From Peptostreptococcaceae bacterium (lineage in GTDB: Bacteria > Bacillota > Clostridia > Peptostreptococcales > Peptostreptococcaceae), in assembly GCA_025210335.1 (NCBI GenBank), contig JAOARY010000045.1, positions 87,468 through 151,467 on the forward strand: a DNA stretch of 64,000 nt, read 5' to 3'. The notes under the pieces were generated by a model. That model was not told where the DNA came from, did no database searches, and saw only the letters and a list, made by a program, of their open reading frames with translations. Both the position numbers and the translations under genes were made by a program. Positions 8,931-17,568 of this stretch are shown here, piece after piece (the stretch's first letter is position 1; each line of letters begins with the position of its first letter).

Positions 8931-9740
8931 ATGGATAAGAAGATACTTAAATTTGTTGATGAAAAATTGGATTTAGGAAAGAAAATTGCTTTTATAATGC
9001 TTACAAAATCAAGTGGATCAACACCTAGAAAAAAAGGATCTTTGATGGCTATTGATGAAGATTATAATATGATTGGTTCTGTTGGAGGAGGATCTTTAGA
9101 AGCAAATGTTATAAAACAGGCAAAAGAAGCTATCAAATTAGGGGAAGATAGTGAGTTTGAATATGTGTTAGAAGAGGATAAAATATTAAAGATGGCATGT
9201 GGTGGAGATGCAAGTGGTTATATAAAGATTTTTAAACCTAAAAAAAAGCTTGTTATAGTAGGTCTTGGACATGTTGGATATGAAATATATAAAATGGCTA
9301 CTAATTTAGATTTTCATCTAACAGTAATAGAAGACAGAAAAGAGTTTGTATCAAATGATAGAGTTAAAGATGCAGATGAAATACTTATTGGAGATATAAA
9401 AAAAAGTCTTAAAAATTATAATATAAATGAGGATACATATGTAGTTATAGTAACAAGGGGTCATCAGTTTGATGAAATAGCATTAGAAGAAGTAATATAC
9501 AAAAATCCAGCATATATAGGGGTTATTGGGAGTCGAAAGAAAACTACAAAAATAATGAATAATTTAATAAATAAAGGTATAGACAAAAATGAATTAAAAA
9601 AAGTATATTCTCCAATTGGCATAGATATGGGGTCTCAAATGCCAAATGAAATAGCATTAGGTATTTTGGCTGAAATACTTATTATAAAAAATAATGGAAG
9701 ACTAGATCATATGAAAAATATAAAATCTATAAATTTATAA
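8931..9740 (+). CDS. xdhC: XdhC/CoxI-family molybdoenzyme maturation protein
   Basis: Chaperone of about 269 residues expected to handle the molybdenum cofactor for the xanthine dehydrogenase at 21493-24084. The N-terminal XdhC/CoxI domain carries the SSGSTPRKKGSLMAI and GSVGGGSLE motifs. The C-terminal Rossmann domain contains LVIVGLGHVGYEIYKMA, VTRGHQFDEIALEEVI and VIGSRKKT. I place the start at ATG 8931, behind TTGGGGG (8918-8924), rather than at the upstream in-frame TTG (8874), which has no ribosome site. It is the third maturation gene in the run, followed by the sigma-54 activator gene. Confidence 0.9.
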   Translation: MDKKILKFVDEKLDLGKKIAFIMLTKSSGSTPRKKGSLMAIDEDYNMIGSVGGGSLEANVIKQAKEAIKLGEDSEFEYVLEEDKILKMACGGDASGYIKIFKPKKKLVIVGLGHVGYEIYKMATNLDFHLTVIEDRKEFVSNDRVKDADEILIGDIKKSLKNYNINEDTYVVIVTRGHQFDEIALEEVIYKNPAYIGVIGSRKKTTKIMNNLINKGIDKNELKKVYSPIGIDMGSQMPNEIALGILAEILIIKNNGRLDHMKNIKSINL

Positions 9741-9830
9741 AGTATTTAATTATTTTACTTATGAAACAAATAATTTATTACAGTTAAATTAGTTTAGATA
9801 TTATTTTATTTAATATTAAAGTATAAATAA

Positions 9831-9852
9831 GTTAACAAAACGGTTTTTAAAA
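9831..9852 (+). promoter_or_regulatory. Shared motif GTTAACAAAACG, 35 nt before start (copy 1)
   Basis: GTTAACAAAACGG followed by a T-run lies exactly 35 nt upstream of the activator ATG. The same 12-mer occurs 35 nt upstream of the Fe-S protein start at 42871. It may be an operator or an extended promoter element. No regulator can be assigned. Confidence 0.3.
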
Positions 9853-9865
9853 TTGGGGGGTCATT

Positions 9866-11632
9866 ATGGAGAATTTACTTTTAAAAATACAAGAAAGTGC
9901 AATAAGATATGCTAATGTAATCTCAAATGTAATAGGAATTGATGTTGAGATAGTAGATAACAATTTTAATAGAGTTGCAGGGACTGGAATTTATAAGGAT
10001 GAGATAAATAAAAATATAATAAAAGAAGGTTTTATTTATAATCATGTTATGAAGTTAAATAAAAATATCATAATAGAAAATCCAAAAGAAAATGAACTTT
10101 GTAAATCATGTAAACAAAAGAAAAATTGTAAGGAAGAAATATTAATAGCAACTCCAATTGAGATGGACAAGAATATAATAGGGGTTATTGGTCTTGTCTG
10201 TTCAAATGAAAATCAAAAATTACTTATAAAAGATAAGATAAAAGAACATTTAAATTTTATAAAGGAAATATCAGAACTATTAACGAGTAAGATAAAAGAA
10301 TTTATGGAATTAGAAGAGCATAAAAAAAGAGTTCTTATGTTTAATGAAATAATAGAAAATATGGACAAAGGGGTAATTGTAGTAGATAAAAATAAGAATT
10401 TAATTCATATAAATCAAAAGGCAAAAAAGGAACTTAGCTTAAAAGATTTAAATATTGATTTAAAAATTGATATAAAAGAGAGTAAAGACAAGTTTATGGA
10501 TAAGGAAATATTTACTTTAAATATAAAGAATAAAAAAATCGAATTAATTGGGAAGTTAATAGAGGTAAATTCCTTGAACATCGATTACGATATGATTGTT
10601 ATTTTTAATAAAATTAATACATTAAAAGAAGATGCTTATAATATTACAACTGGTCACAATTATATAACTACAAAAGAAATTATAGGAGAATCAAAATCAA
10701 TAACCATAATGAAGGATAGAATAAGAAAGATAGCAAAATCAACGTCAACAGTATTTATAAATGGGGAAAGTGGAACAGGAAAAGAATTAATAGCAAGAGC
10801 AATACATGCCGAAAGTGATAGAAAAAATGAACCATTTATAGCTATAAATTGTGCAGCTATACCAGATGCATTATTAGAATCAGAATTATTTGGATATGTA
10901 AAAGGTGCATTTAGTGGAGCTAATGATAAGGGGAGAATTGGTAAATTTGAACTTGCTAATAAAGGCGTTATATTCTTAGATGAAATAGGTGATATGCCAC
11001 TTCATTTGCAAGTGAAAATTCTTAGAGTGCTACAAGATAAAAGGCTTATAAAGATTGGTTCAAATAAATTAATTAAATTAGATATAAGAGTTATTGCAGC
11101 AACTAATAAAGATTTGAAAAAATTGATAAAAGAAAATAAATTTAGAGAAGATTTGTATTATAGATTAAATGTAATCCCAATAAAAGTTCCACCTCTAAGA
11201 CAAAGAGATGGAGATATTAAACTTTTGACAGATTATCTTATTAATAGATATAACAAATCTTTTGATAAGAATGTGTTAGATCTCGATAAAGATGTACTTG
11301 ATGCTTTAAAAAATTATGATTGGCCAGGTAATATAAGAGAACTTGAAAATGTAATAGAATATATGATGAATCTTAGTGAAAATGGCAGGATTACAAAGGA
11401 TATGGTACCTATTAATATTTTGGAAACAAAGAAGAAAAATAATGATTTTATATTAGATGATGAAATTGAACCTTTAAAATATTTAGAAAAAAAACATATA
11501 TTAAAAGCATTAGATATTTACGGATATGATACAAATGGTAAAAAAATAGCAGCAAAAAAACTTGGTATAGGTGTTGCTACTCTATATAGAAAGCTAGAAC
11601 AATTTAGCACAAAAGAAATGTTAAATTGTTAA
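9866..11632 (+). CDS. ygeV: YgeV-like sigma-54-dependent transcriptional activator
   Basis: Enhancer-binding protein of 588 residues. Residues 1 to about 140 form a sensor region with C79, C82 and C88 in ELCKSCKQKKNCKEE, which could bind metal or an Fe-S cluster. A PAS-like segment (about 152-255) follows. The AAA+ domain has Walker A GESGTGKE (300-307), a sigma-54 contact loop GAFSGA (347-352, Ser in place of the usual Thr) and Walker B VIFLDEIGD. A Fis-type helix-turn-helix ends the protein. It starts after TTGGGGGG. Its position beside ssnA and ygeX matches ygeV in the E. coli selenium-linked cluster, and a -24/-12 promoter lies before ygeX. The effector is unknown; a purine or pathway intermediate is plausible. 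Confidence 0.9.
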   Translation: MENLLLKIQESAIRYANVISNVIGIDVEIVDNNFNRVAGTGIYKDEINKNIIKEGFIYNHVMKLNKNIIIENPKENELCKSCKQKKNCKEEILIATPIEMDKNIIGVIGLVCSNENQKLLIKDKIKEHLNFIKEISELLTSKIKEFMELEEHKKRVLMFNEIIENMDKGVIVVDKNKNLIHINQKAKKELSLKDLNIDLKIDIKESKDKFMDKEIFTLNIKNKKIELIGKLIEVNSLNIDYDMIVIFNKINTLKEDAYNITTGHNYITTKEIIGESKSITIMKDRIRKIAKSTSTVFINGESGTGKELIARAIHAESDRKNEPFIAINCAAIPDALLESELFGYVKGAFSGANDKGRIGKFELANKGVIFLDEIGDMPLHLQVKILRVLQDKRLIKIGSNKLIKLDIRVIAATNKDLKKLIKENKFREDLYYRLNVIPIKVPPLRQRDGDIKLLTDYLINRYNKSFDKNVLDLDKDVLDALKNYDWPGNIRELENVIEYMMNLSENGRITKDMVPINILETKKKNNDFILDDEIEPLKYLEKKHILKALDIYGYDTNGKKIAAKKLGIGVATLYRKLEQFSTKEMLNC

Positions 11633-11653
11633 TAATTATATAGAGGTGATATT

Positions 11654-12976
11654 ATGATTAAGATAAAAAATGCTAATATAATAACATTGGATGAGAATAG
11701 ACCTTTTATAAAAAATGCTAATCTTATCATACAAGGCAATAAAATTAAAAAGATTTCTACAAAGGGCTTAGATGATGAAGGTTTAGAATATGAAGTTTTG
11801 GATGCCAAGGGTAAATTACTTATGCCTTCGTTTATAAATACTCATATGCATATTTATAGTTCTTTTGGAAGAGGAATGCCTTCTAATAATAAAATATCTA
11901 ATAATTTTATAGATATTTTAGAAAATGTTTGGTGGAGATTGGATAAGAAATTAACGCTAGAAGCAGTTAAGTATAGTGCATTTAATACTTATTTGGAATG
12001 TATAAAAAATGGAGTAACAACGATTTTTGATCATCATGCAAGTCCATATAATATAAGTGGTAGTTTATCGAAGATAGCTAATATGTCAAAGCTTATGGGA
12101 GTTAGATCTTGTCTTTGTTATGAAGTTTCAAATAGAGATGGAAAAGATATTGCATTAGAAGGAATTAAAGAAAATATAAATTTTATGAATGAATGTGATA
12201 ATAATCAAAATTTAATAAGAGGTATGTTTGGTTTACATGCATCATTTACACTTGATGATGAACTATTAAATGAATGTGCAAAAGCGATGCAAGGAAGAAA
12301 TGAAGGTTATCATGTTCATGTTGCAGAAGGAATAGAAGATTTAAAACATTCTATAAAAAACTACAATAAAACTGTAGTTGAAAGACTTAATGATTTTGAT
12401 ATTTTTAAGAAAAATACCTTGGCAGTCCATTGTATACACACTAATGAAAAGGATTTAGAACTTTTAAAATCAAAAGAAACTAATGTAATTCATAATCCTC
12501 AGTCTAATATGGGTAATGCAGTTGGATATTCAAAAGTAATAGATATGATAAATAAAGGTATTAAAGTAGGTCTTGGTACAGATGGTTATACAGCTGATAT
12601 GTTAGAATCCATGAAAGTTAGCAATATAATATCCAAACATGAATATAAAAATTCGAATATAGGTTTTAATGAAACTCTTGATATGGCTCTAAAGAATAAT
12701 AAATTTATAGCAAGTAAATATTTTGATGAAGATTTTGGAATTATAAAAGAAAATGCATTAGCAGATTTGATAATTTTAGATTATAAGGGGACTACAGAAA
12801 TTTTGGATAATAATTTAGGTAGTCATATATTATTTGGATTAAATGGAGGACTTGTTGATACAACTATATGTAATGGTGAAATTTTGATGAAAGAAAAGAA
12901 ATTAATAAATATTGATGAAGAATTATACTCAAAAAAATCCAAAGAAATCAGTAAGCAAATTTGGAGTAAGTTATAA
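11654..12976 (+). CDS. ssnA: SsnA-type amidohydrolase
   Basis: Amidohydrolase-superfamily enzyme of 440 residues, close in layout to SsnA of the selenium-metabolism cluster. Metal-site motifs are visible: NTHMHIYSSFGRGMP (HxH, about 63-77), HVHVAEG, VHCIHTNEKDLEL and LGTDGYTADM (the distal Asp). The family deaminates or hydrolyses cyclic amidines such as guanine-like purines; the true substrate of SsnA is not firmly known. It begins 21 bp after ygeV with GAGGTGAT as ribosome site, so the two are likely co-transcribed. A palindrome starts 3 bp after its stop codon. Confidence 0.9.
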   Translation: MIKIKNANIITLDENRPFIKNANLIIQGNKIKKISTKGLDDEGLEYEVLDAKGKLLMPSFINTHMHIYSSFGRGMPSNNKISNNFIDILENVWWRLDKKLTLEAVKYSAFNTYLECIKNGVTTIFDHHASPYNISGSLSKIANMSKLMGVRSCLCYEVSNRDGKDIALEGIKENINFMNECDNNQNLIRGMFGLHASFTLDDELLNECAKAMQGRNEGYHVHVAEGIEDLKHSIKNYNKTVVERLNDFDIFKKNTLAVHCIHTNEKDLELLKSKETNVIHNPQSNMGNAVGYSKVIDMINKGIKVGLGTDGYTADMLESMKVSNIISKHEYKNSNIGFNETLDMALKNNKFIASKYFDEDFGIIKENALADLIILDYKGTTEILDNNLGSHILFGLNGGLVDTTICNGEILMKEKKLINIDEELYSKKSKEISKQIWSKL

Positions 12977-12978
12977 AA

Positions 12979-12993
12979 TTATCAAAATGATAA
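12979..12993 (+). promoter_or_regulatory. Palindrome TTATCAAAATGATAA, copy 1 (candidate activator site)
   Basis: Perfect dyad TTATCA-AAA-TGATAA just after the ssnA stop. The same 15-mer recurs at 13049-13063 and, as its complement, at 13066-13080. Its centre is about 240 bp upstream of the predicted sigma-54 start site, within the reach of enhancer-bound activators. Confidence 0.45.
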
Positions 12994-13041
12994 ATAATAA
13001 ATAATAAAAATTAAATAGTATTTAGATTTTTAAGTAGTTTT

Positions 13042-13092
13042 AAAGATATTATCAAAATGATAAATTTATCATTTTGATAATATCTTTTTTTT
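13042..13092 (+). terminator. Perfect 46-bp palindrome plus T8: terminator, possibly also tandem activator sites
   Basis: The arms 13042-13064 and 13065-13087 are perfect complements with no spacer, followed by Ts to 13092. It would terminate the yqeC-ssnA transcript. Each arm also contains the TTATCA-AAA-TGATAA dyad (13049-13063, 13066-13080), so the same DNA could hold a tandem binding site for YgeV about 155-170 bp before the ygeX start site. Confidence 0.75.
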
Positions 13093-13200
13093 ATGATTTT
13101 TTGGCTTGTAAAAAAATTGCAAAGTTAAAAAATATAAATAATTTTTTGTGTTCATTGAAAATGCTAAAATTAAAAGAAATTAAAATAAGAAAAATAAAAT

Positions 13201-13216
13201 TGGCACAGTTAATGCT
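13201..13216 (+). promoter_or_regulatory. Sigma-54 (-24/-12) promoter of ygeX
   Basis: TGGCACAGTTAATGCT matches the sigma-54 consensus (TGGCAC, four variable bases, TTGC) with GG and GC exactly 12 bp apart and one deviation (ATGC for TTGC). The predicted start at about 13226 leaves a short leader containing AGAAAGGAGAG before the ygeX ATG at 13250. A sigma-54 activator is encoded just upstream. Confidence 0.82.
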
Positions 13217-13249
13217 TTTTAGCTTAGACATAAGAAAGGAGAGTTAGAT

Positions 13250-14455
13250 ATGGAAAAGATGAAATGGATTTTTAATGAAGATGCAAGAAAAGATATTAAA
13301 AAAACATCTTTAGATGATTTTAGTGAAGAGAAAATATTAAAAGCAAAGAAATTTCATGAAAGTTTTTTAGTATATGAAAAAACTCCTTTGGTAAGATTAA
13401 ATTCTTTATCAAATGCATTAAATATTAAAGGTATATTTGTAAAGGATGAATCTTATAGATTTGGACTTAATGCATTTAAAGTTTTAGGTGGTTCTTATGC
13501 CATAGGTAATTTTTTGGCACAGAAACTAGATAAGGATATTGATGATATATCTTTTGATTATTTAAAAAATAAAGAAGTAAAAGAAAAATTAGGTGATATG
13601 GTATTTACAACAGCAACAGATGGTAATCATGGTAGAGGTGTTGCTTGGGCAGCAACTCAATTAGGTCAAAATTCAGTTGTATATATGCCAAAAGGGTCTT
13701 CAAAGATTAGATTAGATAATATAATAGCTGATGGAGCTAAGGCAAGTATTACAGATCTTAATTATGATGATGCTGTTAGATTATCATTAAAGCATGCAAA
13801 TGAAAATGGTTGGGAGATAATACAAGATACTGCTTGGGAAGGTTATACTAAAGTTCCTCTTTGGATTATGCAAGGTTATGGCACTATGATGTTAGAGATT
13901 ATAGAGCAATTAAAAGATTTAAAAGGTAAGAAAATGACACATTTATTTTTACAAGCTGGTGTAGGTGCTATGGCAGGTGCAATACAAGCAGTTGTTGCAT
14001 CAATATTTAAAGAAGATAGACCTATAACAGTTATAGTTGAACCAAATAAAGCAGATTGTATATATAAATCAGCTCTTAACAAAAAAATTACAAATGTAAC
14101 TGGTGATATGCAAACAATAATGGCTGGTTTGGCTTGTGGAGAACCAAATCCTATTGGTTGGGATATATTAAAAGATTATTCTGATGCTTATGTTTCTTGT
14201 CCAGAATATATAAGTGCTAAAGGAATGAGAGTCCTTGGAAATCCTATGGGTGAAGATAAAAAAGTTATATCAGGAGAATCTGGTGCTGTAACTTTGGGAT
14301 TATTATATGAAATATTAACGAATGAGGATTTAAAAGAATTAAAAGAAGAATTAAAACTGGATGAAAATTCTTTAGCTGTTGTAATTAGTACTGAAGGAGA
14401 TACAGATCCAGAGCATTACAGAAAAATAGTTTGGGATGGAGCATATAATAAATAA
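13250..14455 (+). CDS. ygeX: Diaminopropionate ammonia-lyase
   Basis: PLP enzyme of 401 residues that splits 2,3-diaminopropionate to pyruvate and ammonia. Length and motifs match the E. coli enzyme: the PLP lysine K77 in GLNAFKVLGGSYA, a TTATDGNHGRGVAWAA loop, an LFLQAGVGAMAGAI phosphate-binding segment and TIMAGLACGEPNP. It is the first gene after the sigma-54 promoter and is followed by ygeY and ygeW. In purine-degrading gut anaerobes this enzyme provides the step that yields central metabolites, so this operon probably carries the lower pathway. Confidence 0.96.
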   Translation: MEKMKWIFNEDARKDIKKTSLDDFSEEKILKAKKFHESFLVYEKTPLVRLNSLSNALNIKGIFVKDESYRFGLNAFKVLGGSYAIGNFLAQKLDKDIDDISFDYLKNKEVKEKLGDMVFTTATDGNHGRGVAWAATQLGQNSVVYMPKGSSKIRLDNIIADGAKASITDLNYDDAVRLSLKHANENGWEIIQDTAWEGYTKVPLWIMQGYGTMMLEIIEQLKDLKGKKMTHLFLQAGVGAMAGAIQAVVASIFKEDRPITVIVEPNKADCIYKSALNKKITNVTGDMQTIMAGLACGEPNPIGWDILKDYSDAYVSCPEYISAKGMRVLGNPMGEDKKVISGESGAVTLGLLYEILTNEDLKELKEELKLDENSLAVVISTEGDTDPEHYRKIVWDGAYNK

Positions 14456-14542
14456 AAATATATGCAAGAATGAATGAAGATTATAAATAAAGGGATAAAA
14501 AAATAAAAAAAATCTCTAAAAATAAATTTGGGAGGAACTAAA

Positions 14543-15763
14543 ATGATAAAACAAGATATAGATACAAAGCAAATATTTGAATATGCAAAGAAATATAAAA
14601 ATGAAATGTCAGCTTTTTTAAGAGATATGATAAGAATACCTAGTGAAAGTTGCGATGAAGAAAAAGTGGTACTTAGAATAAAGGAAGAAATGGAGAAAGT
14701 AGGCTTTGATAAAGTGGAAATAGATAAGATGGGTAATATACTTGGTTATATTGGTCATGGAAAACATATAATTGCAATGGATGCTCATATTGATACAGTA
14801 GGTATTGGAGATAAAAATCTTTGGGATTATGACCCATATGAAGGTTATGAAGATGATGAGATTATTCTTGGTAGAGGTGGTAGTGACCAAGAAGGTGGAA
14901 TGGCATCAATGGTATATGCAGGTAAGATAATAAAAGATTTAAATTTAGAAGATGATTATACATTAATAGTGACAGGAACTGTACAAGAAGAAGACTGTGA
15001 TGGTCTTTGTTGGCAATATATTATAGAAGAAAATAATATAAAACCAGATTTTGTTGTGATAACAGAACCTACTTCTTTAAATATTTATAGAGGTCATAGA
15101 GGAAGAATGGAGATGAAGGTAACAACAAATGGTGTTAGTTGTCATGGTTCAGCGCCTGAAAGAGGAGAAAATGCTATATTTAAGATGGCACCAATATTAA
15201 ATGAATTAAAAGCATTACATGAAAATTTACATTATGATGAATTTTTAGGAAAAGGTTCATTAACAGTATCTGAAGTATTTTTCTCATCTCCATCAAGATG
15301 TGCAGTTGCAGATGGATGCACAATATCAATAGATAGAAGATTAACAAATGGAGAAACTTGGGAAAGTGCAATAAAAGAGGTTCAAAATCTACCTTCAGTA
15401 AAACAGGCTAATGCAAAAGTTGAACTTTATGAATATAAAAGACCTTCATATACAGGACTTGTATATCCAACTAAATCATATTTTCCAACATGGGTTTTAG
15501 AAGAAAATCATCCAGCTTGTGAAACTTTAGTTGATAGTTATAAATCGTTATTTAATCAAGAACCACTTGTAGATAAATGGACATTCTCTACAAATGCAGT
15601 ATCTATAATGGGAAGATATAATATTCCTTGTATTGGATTTGGCCCAGGACATGAAGATCAAGCACATGCACCAAACGAAAAAACTTGGAAAGATGAACTT
15701 GTAAAATGTGCTGCTATGTACGCACTTATACCAAAAACATATGTAAATAAATACACAAAATAA
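14543..15763 (+). CDS. ygeY: YgeY-type M20 metallohydrolase
   Basis: Zinc-dependent amidohydrolase of the M20 peptidase family, about 406 residues, of the YgeY (selenium metabolism-linked hydrolase) type. Ligand motifs are [46 protein letters not shown] and a late [16 protein letters not shown] take ATG 14543 behind GGGAGG rather than an in-frame start at 14528 inside the ribosome site. The family removes acyl, carbamoyl or ureido groups from amino-acid-like molecules; in this context it may release 2,3-diaminopropionate for YgeX. The substrate is inferred, not shown. Confidence 0.93.
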   Translation: MIKQDIDTKQIFEYAKKYKNEMSAFLRDMIRIPSESCDEEKVVLRIKEEMEKVGFDKVEIDKMGNILGYIGHGKHIIAMDAHIDTVGIGDKNLWDYDPYEGYEDDEIILGRGGSDQEGGMASMVYAGKIIKDLNLEDDYTLIVTGTVQEEDCDGLCWQYIIEENNIKPDFVVITEPTSLNIYRGHRGRMEMKVTTNGVSCHGSAPERGENAIFKMAPILNELKALHENLHYDEFLGKGSLTVSEVFFSSPSRCAVADGCTISIDRRLTNGETWESAIKEVQNLPSVKQANAKVELYEYKRPSYTGLVYPTKSYFPTWVLEENHPACETLVDSYKSLFNQEPLVDKWTFSTNAVSIMGRYNIPCIGFGPGHEDQAHAPNEKTWKDELVKCAAMYALIPKTYVNKYTK

Positions 15764-15845
15764 ATATCTAAAAATTCGAAATTAAAAAATTGGAAAAATA
15801 TATTGAATTTTTGAAATATTAAAAATAATTTGGAGGGATTTTAAA

Positions 15846-16829
15846 ATGAAAACAGAATTTAGAGGAAAGCATTTTATAACATTACAAGAATGGTCAAAGG
15901 ATGAAATAGATACGCTTTTAGATGTGTCATTTGATTTAAAAAGAAAATATGCAATGGGAGAAACTACTGATTATTTAAAAAATAAATCTGCATTTTTAAT
16001 GTTCTTTGAACAATCAACAAGAACAAGAAATTCCATGGAAGCTGGAATTGCACAACTTGGTGGTCATGGGAATTTCTTAGATACAAGTACAATGCAAATA
16101 GCTCATGGAGAAGTAGCAAAAGATACTGCTGTAATACTTTCAAGAATGGGTCATGGTATAGCTTGTAGAAACTGTTTTTGGGAAGTTGGAAATAAATACT
16201 TAAGAGATATGGCTAAACATGCAACGGTACCTGTTATGAATTTACAATGTGATTTATATCATCCAATGCAAGGTATAGCAGATTTAATGACTATAAAAGA
16301 AAAATTTGATGATATTAAAAGAAAGAAAGTTTCTATAATATGGGCATATGCAACTACTCATAAGAAGCCTATATCAGTTCCACTAACACAAGCATTATTA
16401 TTCCCAAGATATCAAATGGATGTTACATTAGCTTATCCAGAGGGTTATGATTTACCAGATTGGGCAATAGAACAAGCTAAGAAAAATGCAGAAGAAAATG
16501 GTGGTAGCTTTAGAATTACACATAATATGGAAGAAGCATATAAGGATGCAGATGTTGTTATTCCTAAAAACTGGGGAAGTTGGGTTACTAATGATAGTAC
16601 TGAAGTTGTAGATGATCTGCTTGAAAGTTACAAAGGTTGGAAATGTACGGAGGAAATGATGGCACTTACAAATAAAGATTCTATATATATGCATGCTCTT
16701 CCTGCTGATAGAGTTAATGAAGTTGAAGATAGTGTAATTGATGGAAAGCATTCAGTTATCTATGATGAAGCAGAAAATAGATTACATACTGCAAAAGCAG
16801 TTATGACACTTACTATGGGTGGAAAATAA
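15846..16829 (+). CDS. ygeW: YgeW-type carbamoyltransferase
   Basis: Transcarbamylase-fold enzyme, 327 residues. The carbamoyl-phosphate loop STRTR is at 57-61, with HGEVAKDTAVILSRMGHGIACR, the HPMQ motif (H139) and a C-terminal MHALPADRVNEVEDSVIDG. The conserved arginine and histidine sites look intact, so it is probably active. It is shorter than E. coli YgeW (about 396 residues). In the purine pathway it is expected to transfer or phosphorolytically remove a carbamoyl group, conserving energy as carbamoyl phosphate. No carbamate kinase gene is in this window. A terminator follows. Confidence 0.92.
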   Translation: MKTEFRGKHFITLQEWSKDEIDTLLDVSFDLKRKYAMGETTDYLKNKSAFLMFFEQSTRTRNSMEAGIAQLGGHGNFLDTSTMQIAHGEVAKDTAVILSRMGHGIACRNCFWEVGNKYLRDMAKHATVPVMNLQCDLYHPMQGIADLMTIKEKFDDIKRKKVSIIWAYATTHKKPISVPLTQALLFPRYQMDVTLAYPEGYDLPDWAIEQAKKNAEENGGSFRITHNMEEAYKDADVVIPKNWGSWVTNDSTEVVDDLLESYKGWKCTEEMMALTNKDSIYMHALPADRVNEVEDSVIDGKHSVIYDEAENRLHTAKAVMTLTMGGK

Positions 16830-16856
16830 AATTTGCACTAGAGTTTAATCATAATA

Positions 16857-16889
16857 AGGGGATTGGGATTTGCTTTCCCAATCCTTTTT
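16857..16889 (+). terminator. Rho-independent terminator after ygeW
   Basis: GGATTGGGA (16860-16868) pairs with TCCCAATCC (16876-16884), followed by five Ts. It separates ygeXYW from the transport and XDH genes, so downstream expression needs readthrough or another promoter. Confidence 0.85.
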
Positions 16890-16914
16890 ATACTTTCGTA
16901 AAGAGGTGAATGAG

Positions 16915-17532
16915 ATGAAGAAAAATTTTAGTTCCATATTATTTTGGGGGTCTTTGTGGGGGCTTTTAGAAGCAACACTTGGTTATTTACTTCATTTAAT
17001 TGATTTTATACCAGGATTATCATCAATAACAATGACATCTATAGGTTTTTATTGTATTTATAGAGCATTTAAAAATACAGATGATATAAATTGTGCATTT
17101 TTGGTTTCGTCAATTGCATCAAGTATAAAATTTGTTAATTTTTTATTACCGCTAAGTAGTCCATTTAAAGTTATAAATCCTGCAATTGCGATTTTATTAG
17201 AAGGTGCATTTGCATATTTGGCGATAAAAAGTTTTAGTGATAATAAATTGAATATAAAAGAAATTATTTCTTTTAATTTTTTATGGAGATTTACATTTGT
17301 ATTTATTCAAATCATTGAAATGCAATTTAGCCCTATGAAACCTATAATTTTTAGAGGAAGTTCTAAGGCTTTAGGTTTTTTGCTATACCAACCTTTAGTT
17401 TCATCTTTTGTAATATTATTTTTAGTATTTCTTATAAACAATAGTGAAAAAAGATTTAAAAAACTTAGTTTCAAACCAAGTATAAGTTTTTCTTTATTTT
17501 TCATGGCTTTATTTGCACAGTTTATGCTTTAA
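16915..17532 (+). CDS. Small six-helix membrane protein of unknown function
   Basis: Hydrophobic protein of about 205 residues with around six transmembrane helices and no recognised catalytic motif. The start at ATG 16915 follows AGAGGTGA; an upstream in-frame start would begin inside the terminator stem. Size and helix count resemble ECF transporter substrate-binding (S) components, and a segment reads NPAIAILLEGAFAYLAIKS, but I cannot assign it. It lies directly before the NCS2 permease gene within the purine cluster, so a role in purine, cofactor or metal uptake is a reasonable guess. Confidence 0.75.
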   Translation: MKKNFSSILFWGSLWGLLEATLGYLLHLIDFIPGLSSITMTSIGFYCIYRAFKNTDDINCAFLVSSIASSIKFVNFLLPLSSPFKVINPAIAILLEGAFAYLAIKSFSDNKLNIKEIISFNFLWRFTFVFIQIIEMQFSPMKPIIFRGSSKALGFLLYQPLVSSFVILFLVFLINNSEKRFKKLSFKPSISFSLFFMALFAQFML

Positions 17533-17568
17533 AAATTTTAAGTAATACTCGCATTGGGGGGCGATATT

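Noticed and set aside
9831..9852. A Rex or CcpA operator
   Set aside because: Only half of a Rex dyad (TTAACAA) is present, and the CcpA consensus lacks its TG...CA ends. It is kept only as an unassigned shared motif.
9741..9865. Purine (xpt-type) riboswitch in the purine cluster
   Set aside because: No TATAA...CTAC...CCGTAAA-type core was found here or in the other gaps of the cluster.
13101..13120. A TGGC...TTGC pair resembling a second sigma-54 promoter before ygeX
   Set aside because: The GG and GC elements are 16 bp apart instead of 12, so it cannot serve as a -24/-12 promoter.
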